Notes under the pieces: model-generated | Seen by the model: the letters and a program-made list of their open reading frames with translations, nothing else | Database searches by the model: none | Told to the model about the DNA's origin: nothing | Part shown: piece after piece, positions 37,961 through 48,100 of the stretch | Numbering within the stretch: the stretch's first letter is position 1 | Layout of the letters: the number at the start of each line of letters is the position of its first letter | Program-made: the position numbers and the translations under genes | NCBI RefSeq assembly: GCF_004916895.1 | Contig: NZ_SNTZ01000009.1 | Coordinates: 46,772 to 110,771 of the forward strand | DNA from: Flagellimonas alvinocaridis | GTDB lineage: Bacteria; Bacteroidota; Bacteroidia; Flavobacteriales; Flavobacteriaceae | Reading direction: 5' to 3' | DNA length: 64,000 nt

Positions 37961-39298
37961 CTACCCGACTCTTTTTTTGCCAATTTGATGATATTCAAAG
38001 CCTTGACTTAAAAGCATTTCGTCATTGTATTGGTTTCTTCCATCAAAAATGAGCGGCTCCTTCAATTGTTTTTTCAATTCTCCAAAATCAGGTGCTCTGA
38101 ATTCTTTCCATTCGGTTAGCAATACCATGGCATCGCATCCGTGAAGAGCTTCATATTTGGAGTTGACATAGGTGATTCCCTCTACATCCTTCAGGTAAAA
38201 TTCTTTGGCCTCTTCAATGGCTTTTGGATCATAGGCCTGTATTTTGGCTCCTCTTTTGGTCAACTCCTTAATGATGTAAATAGCTGGTGCCTCTCTCATA
38301 TCATCCGTACCTGGTTTAAATGAGAGTCCCCAGATAGCAAATGTTTTTCCAGAAAGGTCTTCACCAAAGCGTTCAATGATTTTTTCGGCAATCACCAGCT
38401 TTTGCTTATTGTTCACATCTTCCACGGCCCCAATGAGTTTTGGGGAATATCCGTTTTGCTCAGCGGTTTTCTTAAGTGCTTTTACATCTTTTGGAAAACA
38501 AGAACCTCCATACCCACTTCCTGGATATATAAAGCTATAGCCAATCCTACTATCAGAACCTATCCCTATCCTTACCTTGTTCACATCGGCACCTACCAAT
38601 TCACAGATATTGGCAATTTCATTCATGAATGAGATTTTGGTGGCCAACATGGCATTGGCAACATATTTGGTCATTTCAGCAGAACGGACATCCATGGTAA
38701 TTAGACGGTCTGTGCTACTTCTAAAAAACGGGCTGTAAAGACTTCTCATTTTTTTGGAAGCCTCTTCATTGTCCGAACCAACCACAACGCGGTCGGGTTT
38801 CATAAAATCGTTTATGGCATCGCCTTCCTTAAGGAATTCGGGGTTGGACACCACATGAAATTCGATGTCCTTGTTTCTTTTGTCCAATTCTTTTTGGATG
38901 GTCTCCTTGACCTTATCAGCAGTTCCTACAGGTACAGTGGATTTATCAACAACGATAATGCTGTGCTCCATGTTTTGACCAATTTCCTTGGCAACTTGCA
39001 AAACGTACTGAAGGTCGGCCGAACCATCTTCACCCATTGGTGTGCCCACGGCTATGAAGGCCACATCGCAACCTTGTAGGTTACTGGAAAGGTCTGTGCT
39101 AAAGAAAAGGGTTTTGTTTTCAATATTACGTTTTACCATGGGTTCCAGACCAGGCTCATAAATGGGGATTATACCGCCATTTAGCTTTTCAATTTTAGCT
39201 TTATCTATGTCGATACAAGTTACTTTGTTGCCCATTTCGGCAAAGCAGGTTCCACTTACAAGTCCTACATAACCGGTACCAATTACAGTCAAGTTCAT
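37961..39298 (-). CDS. ugd: UDP-glucose 6-dehydrogenase
   Basis: Oxidises UDP-glucose to UDP-glucuronate with two NAD+, supplying uronic acid for the polysaccharide. The 445-residue length is normal. Motifs are the N-terminal Rossmann fold VIGTGYVGLVSGTCFAEMG, the catalytic-cysteine block YGGSCFPKDVKAL near residue 262, and FDGRNQYN near the end. Its product could be used directly or turned into UDP-galacturonate by the epimerase at 54998. A 263-base gap separates it from wzc upstream, so it may have its own promoter, though none is clear. Confidence 0.93.
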   Translation of the reverse strand: MNLTVIGTGYVGLVSGTCFAEMGNKVTCIDIDKAKIEKLNGGIIPIYEPGLEPMVKRNIENKTLFFSTDLSSNLQGCDVAFIAVGTPMGEDGSADLQYVLQVAKEIGQNMEHSIIVVDKSTVPVGTADKVKETIQKELDKRNKDIEFHVVSNPEFLKEGDAINDFMKPDRVVVGSDNEEASKKMRSLYSPFFRSSTDRLITMDVRSAEMTKYVANAMLATKISFMNEIANICELVGADVNKVRIGIGSDSRIGYSFIYPGSGYGGSCFPKDVKALKKTAEQNGYSPKLIGAVEDVNNKQKLVIAEKIIERFGEDLSGKTFAIWGLSFKPGTDDMREAPAIYIIKELTKRGAKIQAYDPKAIEEAKEFYLKDVEGITYVNSKYEALHGCDAMVLLTEWKEFRAPDFGELKKQLKEPLIFDGRNQYNDEMLLSQGFEYHQIGKKRVG

Positions 39299-39561
39299 AA
39301 TGATTTTTTATCGTTTAAAATTATTGCACTATTGTTGTGTTCAAGGCTATAAGAAAGTTCTGTCCATTGTTTTGGTCTAAAAAACACCAAGATTGCCCTT
39401 CTACTAATGTGGGTTATACTTGTGGACCACTTTGTAAACGCCGTGAATGTTGGATTATTATGAAAAAACATGGTTAATCACCTTGTTTGTTTTTAGATAC
39501 GCTTTTATCGTTTTCGAATCCGTTTCTGAATAGGTGTTAAGTGTAGATTTTGTATAAAGTA

Positions 39562-41949
39562 TCAGGTTCTTGAGAAATGCCACCATTTTTTTACCGTAGC
39601 GCCATACCCATATCCGTATCTGCCACCATATCCAAGTTCAGATTGCTTAACCCCATTTACAACAAATGTCAATCCGTTTAGTTTACCTTCTTTTTGAAGG
39701 TTTCGGGGAAACTCCAGTGAAGTTCTTTCTGTCATTCCAGATCGAGTTACATACACTGTGAAATCTGCAAAGGTGCTTATCAATAAAGTATCTGAAACCA
39801 CCATAAGGGGGGCAGTATCCACAATTACATAATCGTACTTTTCAGAAACTTCATCAAAAAGTTCCTTTAATCGCTCACTCATTAACAATTCTGCCGGGTT
39901 TGGCGGAATTTTTCCGGAGTATACCACATCAATGGTATTGGAATAGGCCAACATGGGATTGATCATATCTGATAAAGAAATGCTATGGTCATGTAGGAAT
40001 TCCGAAAGACCAATTCCATCTTGTGATTTCCCTAAACTCAACTTATCAACATTTGCACCGCTGAAGAAAGAGTAAATTTTTGGGTTCCTAATATCCGCAC
40101 CAATAAGAATGACCTTTTTATTGGTACTGGCCAAGACCATGGCCAAGTTAGACGAAACAAAGGTCTTACCTTCTCCGGGAACACCCGAAGTGACAAAGAT
40201 GATGTTGTTTTTGGACTTGTTCTTTTTGGATTTGATGAGATAGTCCAAATTGGTCCTTAAAATACGAAGCGATTCGGCAAGTACAGACCTGTCTTGGTCG
40301 TTGATGATTTTCAACTCGTTCTTTTTCAATCTTGGAATCTCTCCCAGTACGGGAACCTCACGGATGAACTTTTCCAATGTTGATTTGTTATGGACTTTGG
40401 AATCCAGCAAATCCTTTGTGTACAAAATAGAGAATGGAATGGCCAAACCAAATAGGAGAGAGGCCAAAAGAATAATATTTGATTTGGGCGCAACTGGATT
40501 GGAACTGGTTGCATAGGCCCAATCAATTACCTTGGACTTGGGTGCGGACGAAGCAAAAGATATTTGTGCTTCTTCACGCTTTTGAAGCAAGTATAAGTAT
40601 AACGATTCTGCTGTTTGCTGTTTACGGGTAATATCCCTTAACGCCCTTTCATTTTTTGGAGCAGAATAAATTCTGGAGTTCACCCTGGAGAGCTGTTTGC
40701 TCAAATCATTTACCTGTAGGTTTAGATTGTTTTCCACACTGTTTAAACTGGACTGCATGGTTCTTTTCAGTCCTCTTAACTGTTCGTCAAGGTTTACAAT
40801 TACAGGGTTTTTTTCATTAGAACTTTTAAGAAGTCTGTTCCTCTCCGCGACCAGCTGGTTGTATTTGGCTGCTGCATTGGCAATGGAAGGGTCTGAAAGT
40901 CCAATATTGGATGGAATAATGTCAAAACTCTCTTGGGTTTCAATCAAATCCCGCATAGAAGAAGCAATATTCAATTGAATATTGGCATCCCTCAATTCTT
41001 GTTCGCCAGTGGCACTTACATTTAAATTGATGTTGGATTGGGAAGCTATGTCTGCAATTCCCCTATCCGTACGGAAATCCTCTGCAGATTGATCTACTGA
41101 TGAAAGATCTGAATAAATGTCCGCAATACGATCATCAATAAAAAGCGAAGTTTTATCGGCTACAGCCTTTTTGTCCGCAATAGCATTGTTGTTATAGGTG
41201 TTGATGAGCGCATTAAGAATGTCTACGGCTTTATCTTGATTAGGGTCCGTAATGGTTATGCTGAGTACGTTGGAGAACTCATCCTTCATGGACACCTTGA
41301 TTTTCTTCATGTAATTTTGGCCCACTTCGTGGATAGGCATTATATCTACCCTTAAATTCTCATTCTTGTATCTTTTAAAGTTATCATTGGGTGTAATAAC
41401 CATATTGCCTATTGGGGTGGACACCTGTTTTCCGTACACATACGATTTAAACGATTCGTTCTCCTCACTTTTGTGCCCAAATTGGGTCTCGCTGCTCAAA
41501 TCAAGGAAAAAACTGAATTTGGACTGCTCTACTATGGAGTCTGATGGAATAAAATTGATGTTTACAGGAGCATCATTATAAATTTCCGTATCGGCAATTT
41601 TTCCAAGTACGGTCATTCTAATGTTAAGCCCTAGTTGTTTGGCAACTTCAATAAAATTAGAACGGGATTTAAAAATGTCGATTTCGTCCTGAACCTTGGT
41701 TTTGTTGCCACCGGTAAATATTTCCAGTTCCCTGAAAACGCCCAATTCAGATGAGGCTGCATTCTCATCCAGAACTTGAATCTGTGCACTGGCAGAAAAA
41801 ATCGGAGTTGCATACCTCAAGTAAAGGAAGGCAACTACCAAGCATATAAACACTGAAAGAGCAAACCATTTCCAATGTTTGGTATAACTGGAAACAATTT
41901 CTGACAATTCTGTTTTTTTATCTAATGGTGAAGAATACGTCTTGTCCAT
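39562..41949 (-). CDS. wzc: Wzc-like chain-length determinant and tyrosine autokinase
   Basis: A 795-residue fusion, in the Gram-negative style, of a Wzz chain-length domain with a BY-kinase. N-terminal membrane segment near residues 30-52, a long periplasmic coiled region, a second membrane segment near residue 485, then cytoplasmic kinase motifs: Walker A SGVPGEGKTFVSSN near 588-600, Walker A' VILIGADIRNPKI, and Walker B YDYVIVDTAP. The C-terminus has four tyrosines in SELGYGGRYGYGYG, the usual autophosphorylation cluster. It regulates polymer length and export together with Wza. It starts 26 bases after the end of wza. Confidence 0.92.
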   Translation of the reverse strand: MDKTYSSPLDKKTELSEIVSSYTKHWKWFALSVFICLVVAFLYLRYATPIFSASAQIQVLDENAASSELGVFRELEIFTGGNKTKVQDEIDIFKSRSNFIEVAKQLGLNIRMTVLGKIADTEIYNDAPVNINFIPSDSIVEQSKFSFFLDLSSETQFGHKSEENESFKSYVYGKQVSTPIGNMVITPNDNFKRYKNENLRVDIMPIHEVGQNYMKKIKVSMKDEFSNVLSITITDPNQDKAVDILNALINTYNNNAIADKKAVADKTSLFIDDRIADIYSDLSSVDQSAEDFRTDRGIADIASQSNINLNVSATGEQELRDANIQLNIASSMRDLIETQESFDIIPSNIGLSDPSIANAAAKYNQLVAERNRLLKSSNEKNPVIVNLDEQLRGLKRTMQSSLNSVENNLNLQVNDLSKQLSRVNSRIYSAPKNERALRDITRKQQTAESLYLYLLQKREEAQISFASSAPKSKVIDWAYATSSNPVAPKSNIILLASLLFGLAIPFSILYTKDLLDSKVHNKSTLEKFIREVPVLGEIPRLKKNELKIINDQDRSVLAESLRILRTNLDYLIKSKKNKSKNNIIFVTSGVPGEGKTFVSSNLAMVLASTNKKVILIGADIRNPKIYSFFSGANVDKLSLGKSQDGIGLSEFLHDHSISLSDMINPMLAYSNTIDVVYSGKIPPNPAELLMSERLKELFDEVSEKYDYVIVDTAPLMVVSDTLLISTFADFTVYVTRSGMTERTSLEFPRNLQKEGKLNGLTFVVNGVKQSELGYGGRYGYGYGATVKKWWHFSRT

Positions 41950-41975
41950 TTTTTATAAAAGATGAGGGGGTAAAA

Positions 41976-42752
41976 TTAATTTCTTGTAAGAATAAGAACC
42001 GTAGATGTAATCAACAAGGATGCAATGGATACTGCAATACCGGCCCTATTGTCCAATGTAGACGATGTAACCGCAGATTGATTGGGTTCAATATAGACAA
42101 TGTCGTTTTGTGTAAGATAGTACACAGGGGAGTTCAAGGCATCTTTCTTGGTTAAATCTATTCTGTTGTAGACTTTTGTACCGTTAAAATCCCTGATAAC
42201 AAGAACATTGTTCCGCATACCTTTAATGGTAAGGTCATTGGCCAATCCCAAGGCCTCAAAAATGGTAATCTGCTCACCTACTACGGGATAAGTGCCAGGT
42301 CTGTTGACTTCGCCCAATACGGTAACGGTAAAATTCTTTAACCTGACGTTTATGATGGGATCTTTCAAATAATCGCTGAGCCTATCTTTCAATAAGACTT
42401 TTACCTCTTCCGGCGAAAGCCCTTGAATTTTTACACTTCCTATAACGGGAAAGTCAATATTTCCTTCCTTATCAACAATATAATCTACTTGTTGTGGGGT
42501 AAAACCACCTTCCTCAGCACCTTTAAAAAGGTTAAAGGGCACACTTGCTTCCGGATCCAATGTAGAGACGTGGATACTTAAAACATCGTCTACCTTGAAC
42601 TTGGATGAAAAAGTATTCTTGCTCACCAAAGTTTCAAAATCCTTTGCATCTTGAAAATAGACTACATCTTTTTTAGAAGCGCATGAAGCAAGAAGGGCAC
42701 CAATGACTAATGTGATGCCTAAGCATTTGATTGAAGATTTAATTTTGTGCAT
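41976..42752 (-). CDS. wza: Wza-like polysaccharide export outer-membrane lipoprotein
   Basis: A 258-residue lipoprotein (LLASC lipobox, Cys24) with the polysaccharide-export domain (FSSKFKVDDVLSIHVSTLDPEASVPFNLF) and an SLBB domain (PGTYPVVGEQITIFEALGLANDL). It has a hydrophobic C-terminal segment (residues ~230-255), expected to span the outer membrane as in Wza. It forms the exit pore for the polymer along with Wzc. It sits between the CapD-like gene and wzc, 23 and 26 bases away. Confidence 0.9.
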   Translation of the reverse strand: MHKIKSSIKCLGITLVIGALLASCASKKDVVYFQDAKDFETLVSKNTFSSKFKVDDVLSIHVSTLDPEASVPFNLFKGAEEGGFTPQQVDYIVDKEGNIDFPVIGSVKIQGLSPEEVKVLLKDRLSDYLKDPIINVRLKNFTVTVLGEVNRPGTYPVVGEQITIFEALGLANDLTIKGMRNNVLVIRDFNGTKVYNRIDLTKKDALNSPVYYLTQNDIVYIEPNQSAVTSSTLDNRAGIAVSIASLLITSTVLILTRN

Positions 42753-42775
42753 GAAGTAAGGTTTTTAGTAAAAGT

Positions 42776-44719
42776 TCACGTAAGGTTTTTTTCTTTGACA
42801 TCGGACAAGTGGGGGGTGTCCAATTTCTTTTCTTGATCTAGCTGGGTAAATTTAGAATTTTTAGAGACATATTCGGGTACGATTTCCTTCATTAATCTAA
42901 CGGTATTCCCCGAAAAGAACATATTGGTAAGGCAAAGCTCCTCTATTTTGGTTCTTGCAGCATTATAATCGATACATTTGGTTTTGCTGATCAATATTTT
43001 CTTGTGGTAGGTCGGCATTGTGTTTTCGCCATTGGCCAACAACTCTTCATAAAGTTTTTCACCAGGGCGCAGACCTGTGATTTCTATGTCGATATCATGC
43101 GGATAGGATAATCCGGAGAGTTTTATCATGTTCTTGGCCAGATCGAATATTTTTACACATTCTCCCATATCAAAAATAAAGATTTCACCTCCATTGCCCA
43201 TGGACCCTGCTTCCAAAACCAGTTGCGAGGCTTCGGGTATGGTCATGAAATAACGGGTTATATCTTTATGGGTAACGGTAAGCGGACCACCTTTTTCAAT
43301 CTGCTTTTTAAACAATGGAATTACAGACCCATTTGATCCCAGAACATTGCCAAATCTTGTTATGATGAACTTGGTTTTGTTCTCTTGTTGAAGACAACTG
43401 ATGTACATTTCAGCAATTCTCTTGGTGGCACCCATGACGTTGGTTGGGTTTACCGCTTTGTCCGTAGACACAAAAACAAACTTGCTCACATTGTTCTGAA
43501 TGGCCAAGTCTGCAATTACCTTGGTTCCTGCAATGTTTATTTTAATGGCCTCGTAAGAATTATATTCCATTAGCGGAACATGCTTGTAAGCGGCAGCATG
43601 GAAAACCATGGTTGGCTTATACTCTTGGAACAGCATGCTCATCCTATTTTTATCCCTGATATCGGCCACTAAGGCAATATAGTTGTGGTGACCATTTTGT
43701 TTCAATTCCTGCTGAAGGTCATACAAAGCCGATTCCGCTTGGTCAATAATGATCAACGACGTATAATCGTACAGGCAAATTTGCCTAACAAGCTCGCTTC
43801 CAATGGATCCAGCGCCCCCGGTCACCAAAATGGTCTGGTTTTTAAGCGCTTCGCCAATTTTGTTGTTCTTGGTGTCAATGGGTGGCCTGTCCAACAAATC
43901 CTCAATCTGAACCTTTTTGATCTGGGAAGGCTTTAACTCACCATTGATCCAATCCTCCACGGGTGGAACAATTTTTACTTGAATAGGTAGATTTACCAAT
44001 TCTTGTACTTCTTTCCGTAGCTCATTTGGTCCAATCTTTTGTATGGAAAAGATGACTTCGGAAATTTTGTTTTTATGGATAAAGCTTTCCGTCAGTTCTT
44101 CTTTACCGAAAATTTTGACACCATTGATCTGTTTCCCAACTTTTCTGCCATCGTGGTCAATGTATCCTATGACACGGGCAGTGTTCAAAGGACTGTTGGT
44201 GATAACATTGTGGGCTATGATCCCAGATTCGCTGGCACCATAGATGAGAACGTTCTTTGTGATTTTGAGGTTGTTCCTGCTTTGATATTGGTGGTGCAAA
44301 TACTTGAAAAGAAACCTCGATGCCGTTAATCCCATGAAAGAGATAAGACTGTGTATAATAATAATGGATAGCGGAATGGTAAACCCTTCCACAAACTCGT
44401 ACTGCTTGATCAATACCACAAAAAAGATGGTGAAAATACTTGCCAAGCAAGTTGCGTTGAACAAATTATACACATCCTTTACACCAGTATGTCTTATAAC
44501 TCCCTTGTGAGACCCAATAATCAAAATTGCAGCACATGAAATCAACACAACCAAAGGAAGCTGATAGAAAAGTTGCTGTACATCAAAATCCAAGGTAAGA
44601 TTAAACCTGATGATGTAGGATAAGACAAAGGAGAATGAGATTATTATGGAATCAATAACTAATACCAGCCACTTGGAAATATGCTTTTTAGTGGTTTCTG
44701 CAAGTAGTTTTGAAATCAT
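42776..44719 (-). CDS. CapD/PglF/WbpM-like membrane-bound UDP-sugar 4,6-dehydratase
   Basis: A 647-residue protein: about four N-terminal membrane helices (residues ~15-130), a Rossmann linker region, then a short-chain dehydrogenase domain with TGGAGSIGSELVRQ near 300 and the family signature STDKAVNPTNVMGATKR near 416-432, where Met stands in place of the usual catalytic Tyr. Family members make UDP-4-keto-6-deoxy sugars from UDP-GlcNAc. With the DegT aminotransferase (53196) and PglC-like transferase (54401) it could form a bacillosamine-like 4-amino sugar, although no PglD-type acetyltransferase is seen. First gene of the minus-strand polysaccharide operon. Confidence 0.91.
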   Translation of the reverse strand: MISKLLAETTKKHISKWLVLVIDSIIISFSFVLSYIIRFNLTLDFDVQQLFYQLPLVVLISCAAILIIGSHKGVIRHTGVKDVYNLFNATCLASIFTIFFVVLIKQYEFVEGFTIPLSIIIIHSLISFMGLTASRFLFKYLHHQYQSRNNLKITKNVLIYGASESGIIAHNVITNSPLNTARVIGYIDHDGRKVGKQINGVKIFGKEELTESFIHKNKISEVIFSIQKIGPNELRKEVQELVNLPIQVKIVPPVEDWINGELKPSQIKKVQIEDLLDRPPIDTKNNKIGEALKNQTILVTGGAGSIGSELVRQICLYDYTSLIIIDQAESALYDLQQELKQNGHHNYIALVADIRDKNRMSMLFQEYKPTMVFHAAAYKHVPLMEYNSYEAIKINIAGTKVIADLAIQNNVSKFVFVSTDKAVNPTNVMGATKRIAEMYISCLQQENKTKFIITRFGNVLGSNGSVIPLFKKQIEKGGPLTVTHKDITRYFMTIPEASQLVLEAGSMGNGGEIFIFDMGECVKIFDLAKNMIKLSGLSYPHDIDIEITGLRPGEKLYEELLANGENTMPTYHKKILISKTKCIDYNAARTKIEELCLTNMFFSGNTVRLMKEIVPEYVSKNSKFTQLDQEKKLDTPHLSDVKEKNLT

Positions 44720-45053
44720 TTGTTTGATTGGGTTTTTGGGTTAAGCCATGGTGAAGATACAAATGATCAATTCTCCTGATTAAGTTTGAAATGTAATTTC
44801 GTTAAAGCCGAGATATTATCGTTTAAGTGCAAAAAAAATCCTAAAGCCTTGGTTAAGAATAATGATAAATCTGTTTGCAAATGAATGGAGCTTTAAGCTT
44901 TTGTTTTCATGGGAATCCAACAAAACTCCAAGAGATATAAGATTCTTCTTTCAATAAATGTACTAGAGGTTGTAAAGTAGTAAGGAAAGGTTGAAAAGGA
45001 TACCACTTGGTACCTAAACTGAATGCCAATGAGTTTCATCCTGAGATTTTTGA

Positions 45054-45064
45054 CGATGAAATGC
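45054..45064 (+). promoter_or_regulatory. Copy of the 11-base motif CGATGAAATGC
   Basis: Identical to the copies at 12675-12685 and 58850-58860. It lies 102 bases before the galactose-oxidase-like start and could serve either side of the divergent region. Confidence 0.4.
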
Positions 45065-45144
45065 GGTTTTTCTTTTGGGGTGGTTTTTAATCGAAGAATT
45101 GAACGCTTTTGACGTATTAATAGAGAAGAGTTTTTTGTTAAAGT

Positions 45145-45152
45145 TAACTTTG
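45145..45152 (+). promoter_or_regulatory. Candidate -7 element for the first galactose-oxidase-like gene
   Basis: TAACTTTG matches TAnnTTTG, 13 bases before the chosen ATG. A good -33 TTG at the usual spacing is not seen. Confidence 0.35.
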
Positions 45153-45165
45153 GTTGTTCAAAAAA

Positions 45166-48100
45166 ATGGAAATGAAAAAAATTACCCCTTCAATCTCACT
45201 TATCTTAATTTGCTTTTTCACCTTTTTTGCAACCAACCTCAAGGCTCAGTCTCCTGATCAAGTAGGTCAATGGAGCGACCCCATCGGATTTGGCATTGTA
45301 CCAGTTGCGGTGGCCAACCTTCCCGACGGACGTTTGATAACGTGGTCGTCACAGTTTAGGGACACATGGACGGGTTCTGGTGATGGAGCAACTTTTACTG
45401 AAATTTTCGACCCATTTATGGGACCTGATGGACAGGCGCTTGGTGAATTTACCACCAATACAGATCATGATATGTTCTGTCCAGGAATCAATAACCTTTC
45501 TGATGGAAGAATTCTTTCCGCAGGAGGTACTACCAGTCAACGTACCAGTATATATGACCCGGTCACAGGAGATTGGGCAGTGGCTGATGAAATGAACATC
45601 CCCAGAGGATATCAGGGTAATGTAACCTTGACAGATGGCTCCGTTTTTACAGTTGGGGGTTCTTGGAGCGATGCGGATACACCTGCAACCAATGGCGGTA
45701 AAGATGCAGAACTTTGGACAGAAGCAACGGGCTGGGTGTCCTTGCCAGGAATTACAGGGGAGGATATTTATACCGCCAACGATTTGGCCTTGGAACTACA
45801 AGGCTTGTATAGAGTGGACAACCATGTGTGGCTTTGGCCAGCACCCAACGGATACCTTTTCCATGCAGGACCTAGTGAAATGATGCACTGGATCGATGTT
45901 TCGGGGACAGGTTCTATCGTGGACGCAGGCCTTAGGGCAGATGATACTTATTCCATGAAAGGCACCACCGTAATGTTCGATATCGGAAAAATATTGAAAG
46001 TGGGCGGTGCCGAATCGTATGGGGATAGTGATTTGGTGGGAGCGCCTCCTGCCAAGGACAACAGCTTTGTGATTGACTTGAACGGGGTGGCTTATGGGGG
46101 TACACCAACAGTAACCCAGACAGTCAATAATTTGGAATTTTCCAGAACCATGCACAACAGTACGGTTTTGCCTAATGGAGAGGTCTTGGTTACTGGAGGT
46201 TTGGACCACGCAGAAGTATTTACGGATGATGGGGCCAGACTTACGGCTGAAATCTATAATCCGACCACAAATAGCTGGCGATCCGTTGCCGGGATGCAAA
46301 TGGCTAGAACTTATCACAGTGTTGGCATCTTGATGATAGATGGCCGAGTTTTTGTAGGTGGTGGTGGTTTGTGTGATTCATCTAACCTGGATGAATGTTA
46401 CAATCACTTCGACGCTGAGATCTACAGCCCGCCCTATTTGTTCAATCCGGATGGGTCTTTGGCCGCACGGCCAACCATAAGTGCACCAGCCACTGCGGAT
46501 TACAATACTTCTATAAATGTAACAGGAAGCACTGATATTCAAGAATTCAGCTTGATTAGATTTTCGGCTGCCACACATAGTACCAATAATGAACAAAGAA
46601 GAATACCGGTTACATTTTTTCCAGGAACTCCCGGAGATTATTCGGTTGATATTCCTGGAAGGGAATTGTTGCCTCCAGGCTACTACATGTTGTTTGCCAT
46701 CGATTCCAATGGAGTTCCTTCTGTAGCTGAGGCCGTTCAGATAGGATCGGATATTCCTCTTAGCAACAACCCAAGTTTGGTTTTGGATGTTAAGTTTGAT
46801 GAAGGTTCAGGCTCTACAGCAGCAGATGATTCACAATACGGAAACAACGGAACCATTTATGATGTAGATAATGACGCCGCTACCAAAGTACTTAGTACTG
46901 ACAATTGGGGTACAGGTGTATTTGGAGGAGCTTTGCAAACTGATGGTGCTGAATTCCAAAGTAACACGATTTTTGAGGTGCCGTATTCTTCGTCTATGTC
47001 CACAATAAGGCAGCAAATCACCATGATGGCTTGGGTAAATCGAAACGAAGTGGTTCATAATGCCGGGGTGTTTAGTCATAATTATCCAGACATGTTTTTT
47101 GGATTCCATAACAATTTGTATAAATGGGAGTTCATGACTGCTCTAGGACAAGCTTCATGTTACTCAGGATATACCCCTCCGGGCCAATGGGTACACATTG
47201 CCGCAACCTATGATGGGCATACCGCCAAGCTTTATGCCAATGGCGTAGAGATTTGCAGCGTGGAGATAACCTCGGATATCAACATGAATTCTGTAGATCC
47301 TAATTTCTCGTCATTTACATCATCTGGATTTTATGAAACCAATCCCGACCCTGACCCTAGCTACAATGATAGTGGTGTAACCGATGAATTGGATGGTAGA
47401 ATTGATGAGTTAAAGGTGTTTAATATTGCGCTTTCACCCAGTGAAATAGATGCGTATTATCAGCAAGGCGTACAGACAGGCAACCCTAATATTCCGGACT
47501 GTAGTGGAAACCCCATTGTAGCAGAATATAAAGTAGGTGCTGCCGGCACTTGGACGGAAGGCAACAATATTAATGCCGTAGAAGGCAGTGAGATATACAT
47601 TAGGGCAAAAGACTATGTTGGGGAATATTTTGTCACTACCATGGAAGTGGATGGACCAACCTTTAGCTCGGTGGACGATTTACCAGGATTTAATGCAGAT
47701 GCCGCTTATCAGATAGACACTAATATTTTTCCATTCGGGGATCCTGAAAAGAATGACGGTTTGGTAAGTGTCGGAAATGAGGGAACATACGTACTTACCA
47801 CGGCAGAAGGTTGTTTAACGGTAATTAATTTAAATGTTGCCGGGTCTTGTGATCCTGGAGATACCCCTATTTATCCTGAATATCAGTTAAATGGTGTTTG
47901 GAGTGATGGTGTGTCGGGTGAAACTATCCAAGTTGAGCAAGGCACCACCGTGGTATTGAGTGCAGCACCTAATGAAGTTGGGGATATTACCATAACACTC
48001 CCCAATGGTACAGAGGTGGGAGATGATTACGACTTAGGTCCAATTTCTACAATTCAGGCAGGTACCTATATATTTACTTCATTACAAGGATGTACTGCAA

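Larger units (their letters stand above)
44720..45165. other. 446-base divergent intergenic region
   Basis: Lies between the CapD-like gene (minus) and the galactose-oxidase-like gene (plus). It contains one CGATGAAATGC motif (45054-45064), an AT-rich tract and a candidate promoter for the plus gene (45145-45152). I see no RNA gene or short coding sequence. Promoters for both directions must lie here. Confidence 0.6.

Noticed and set aside
45796..46317. A 173-codon minus-strand open frame within the oxidase head
   Set aside because: Antisense to a strongly conserved catalytic domain; a similar shadow appears in the second oxidase.
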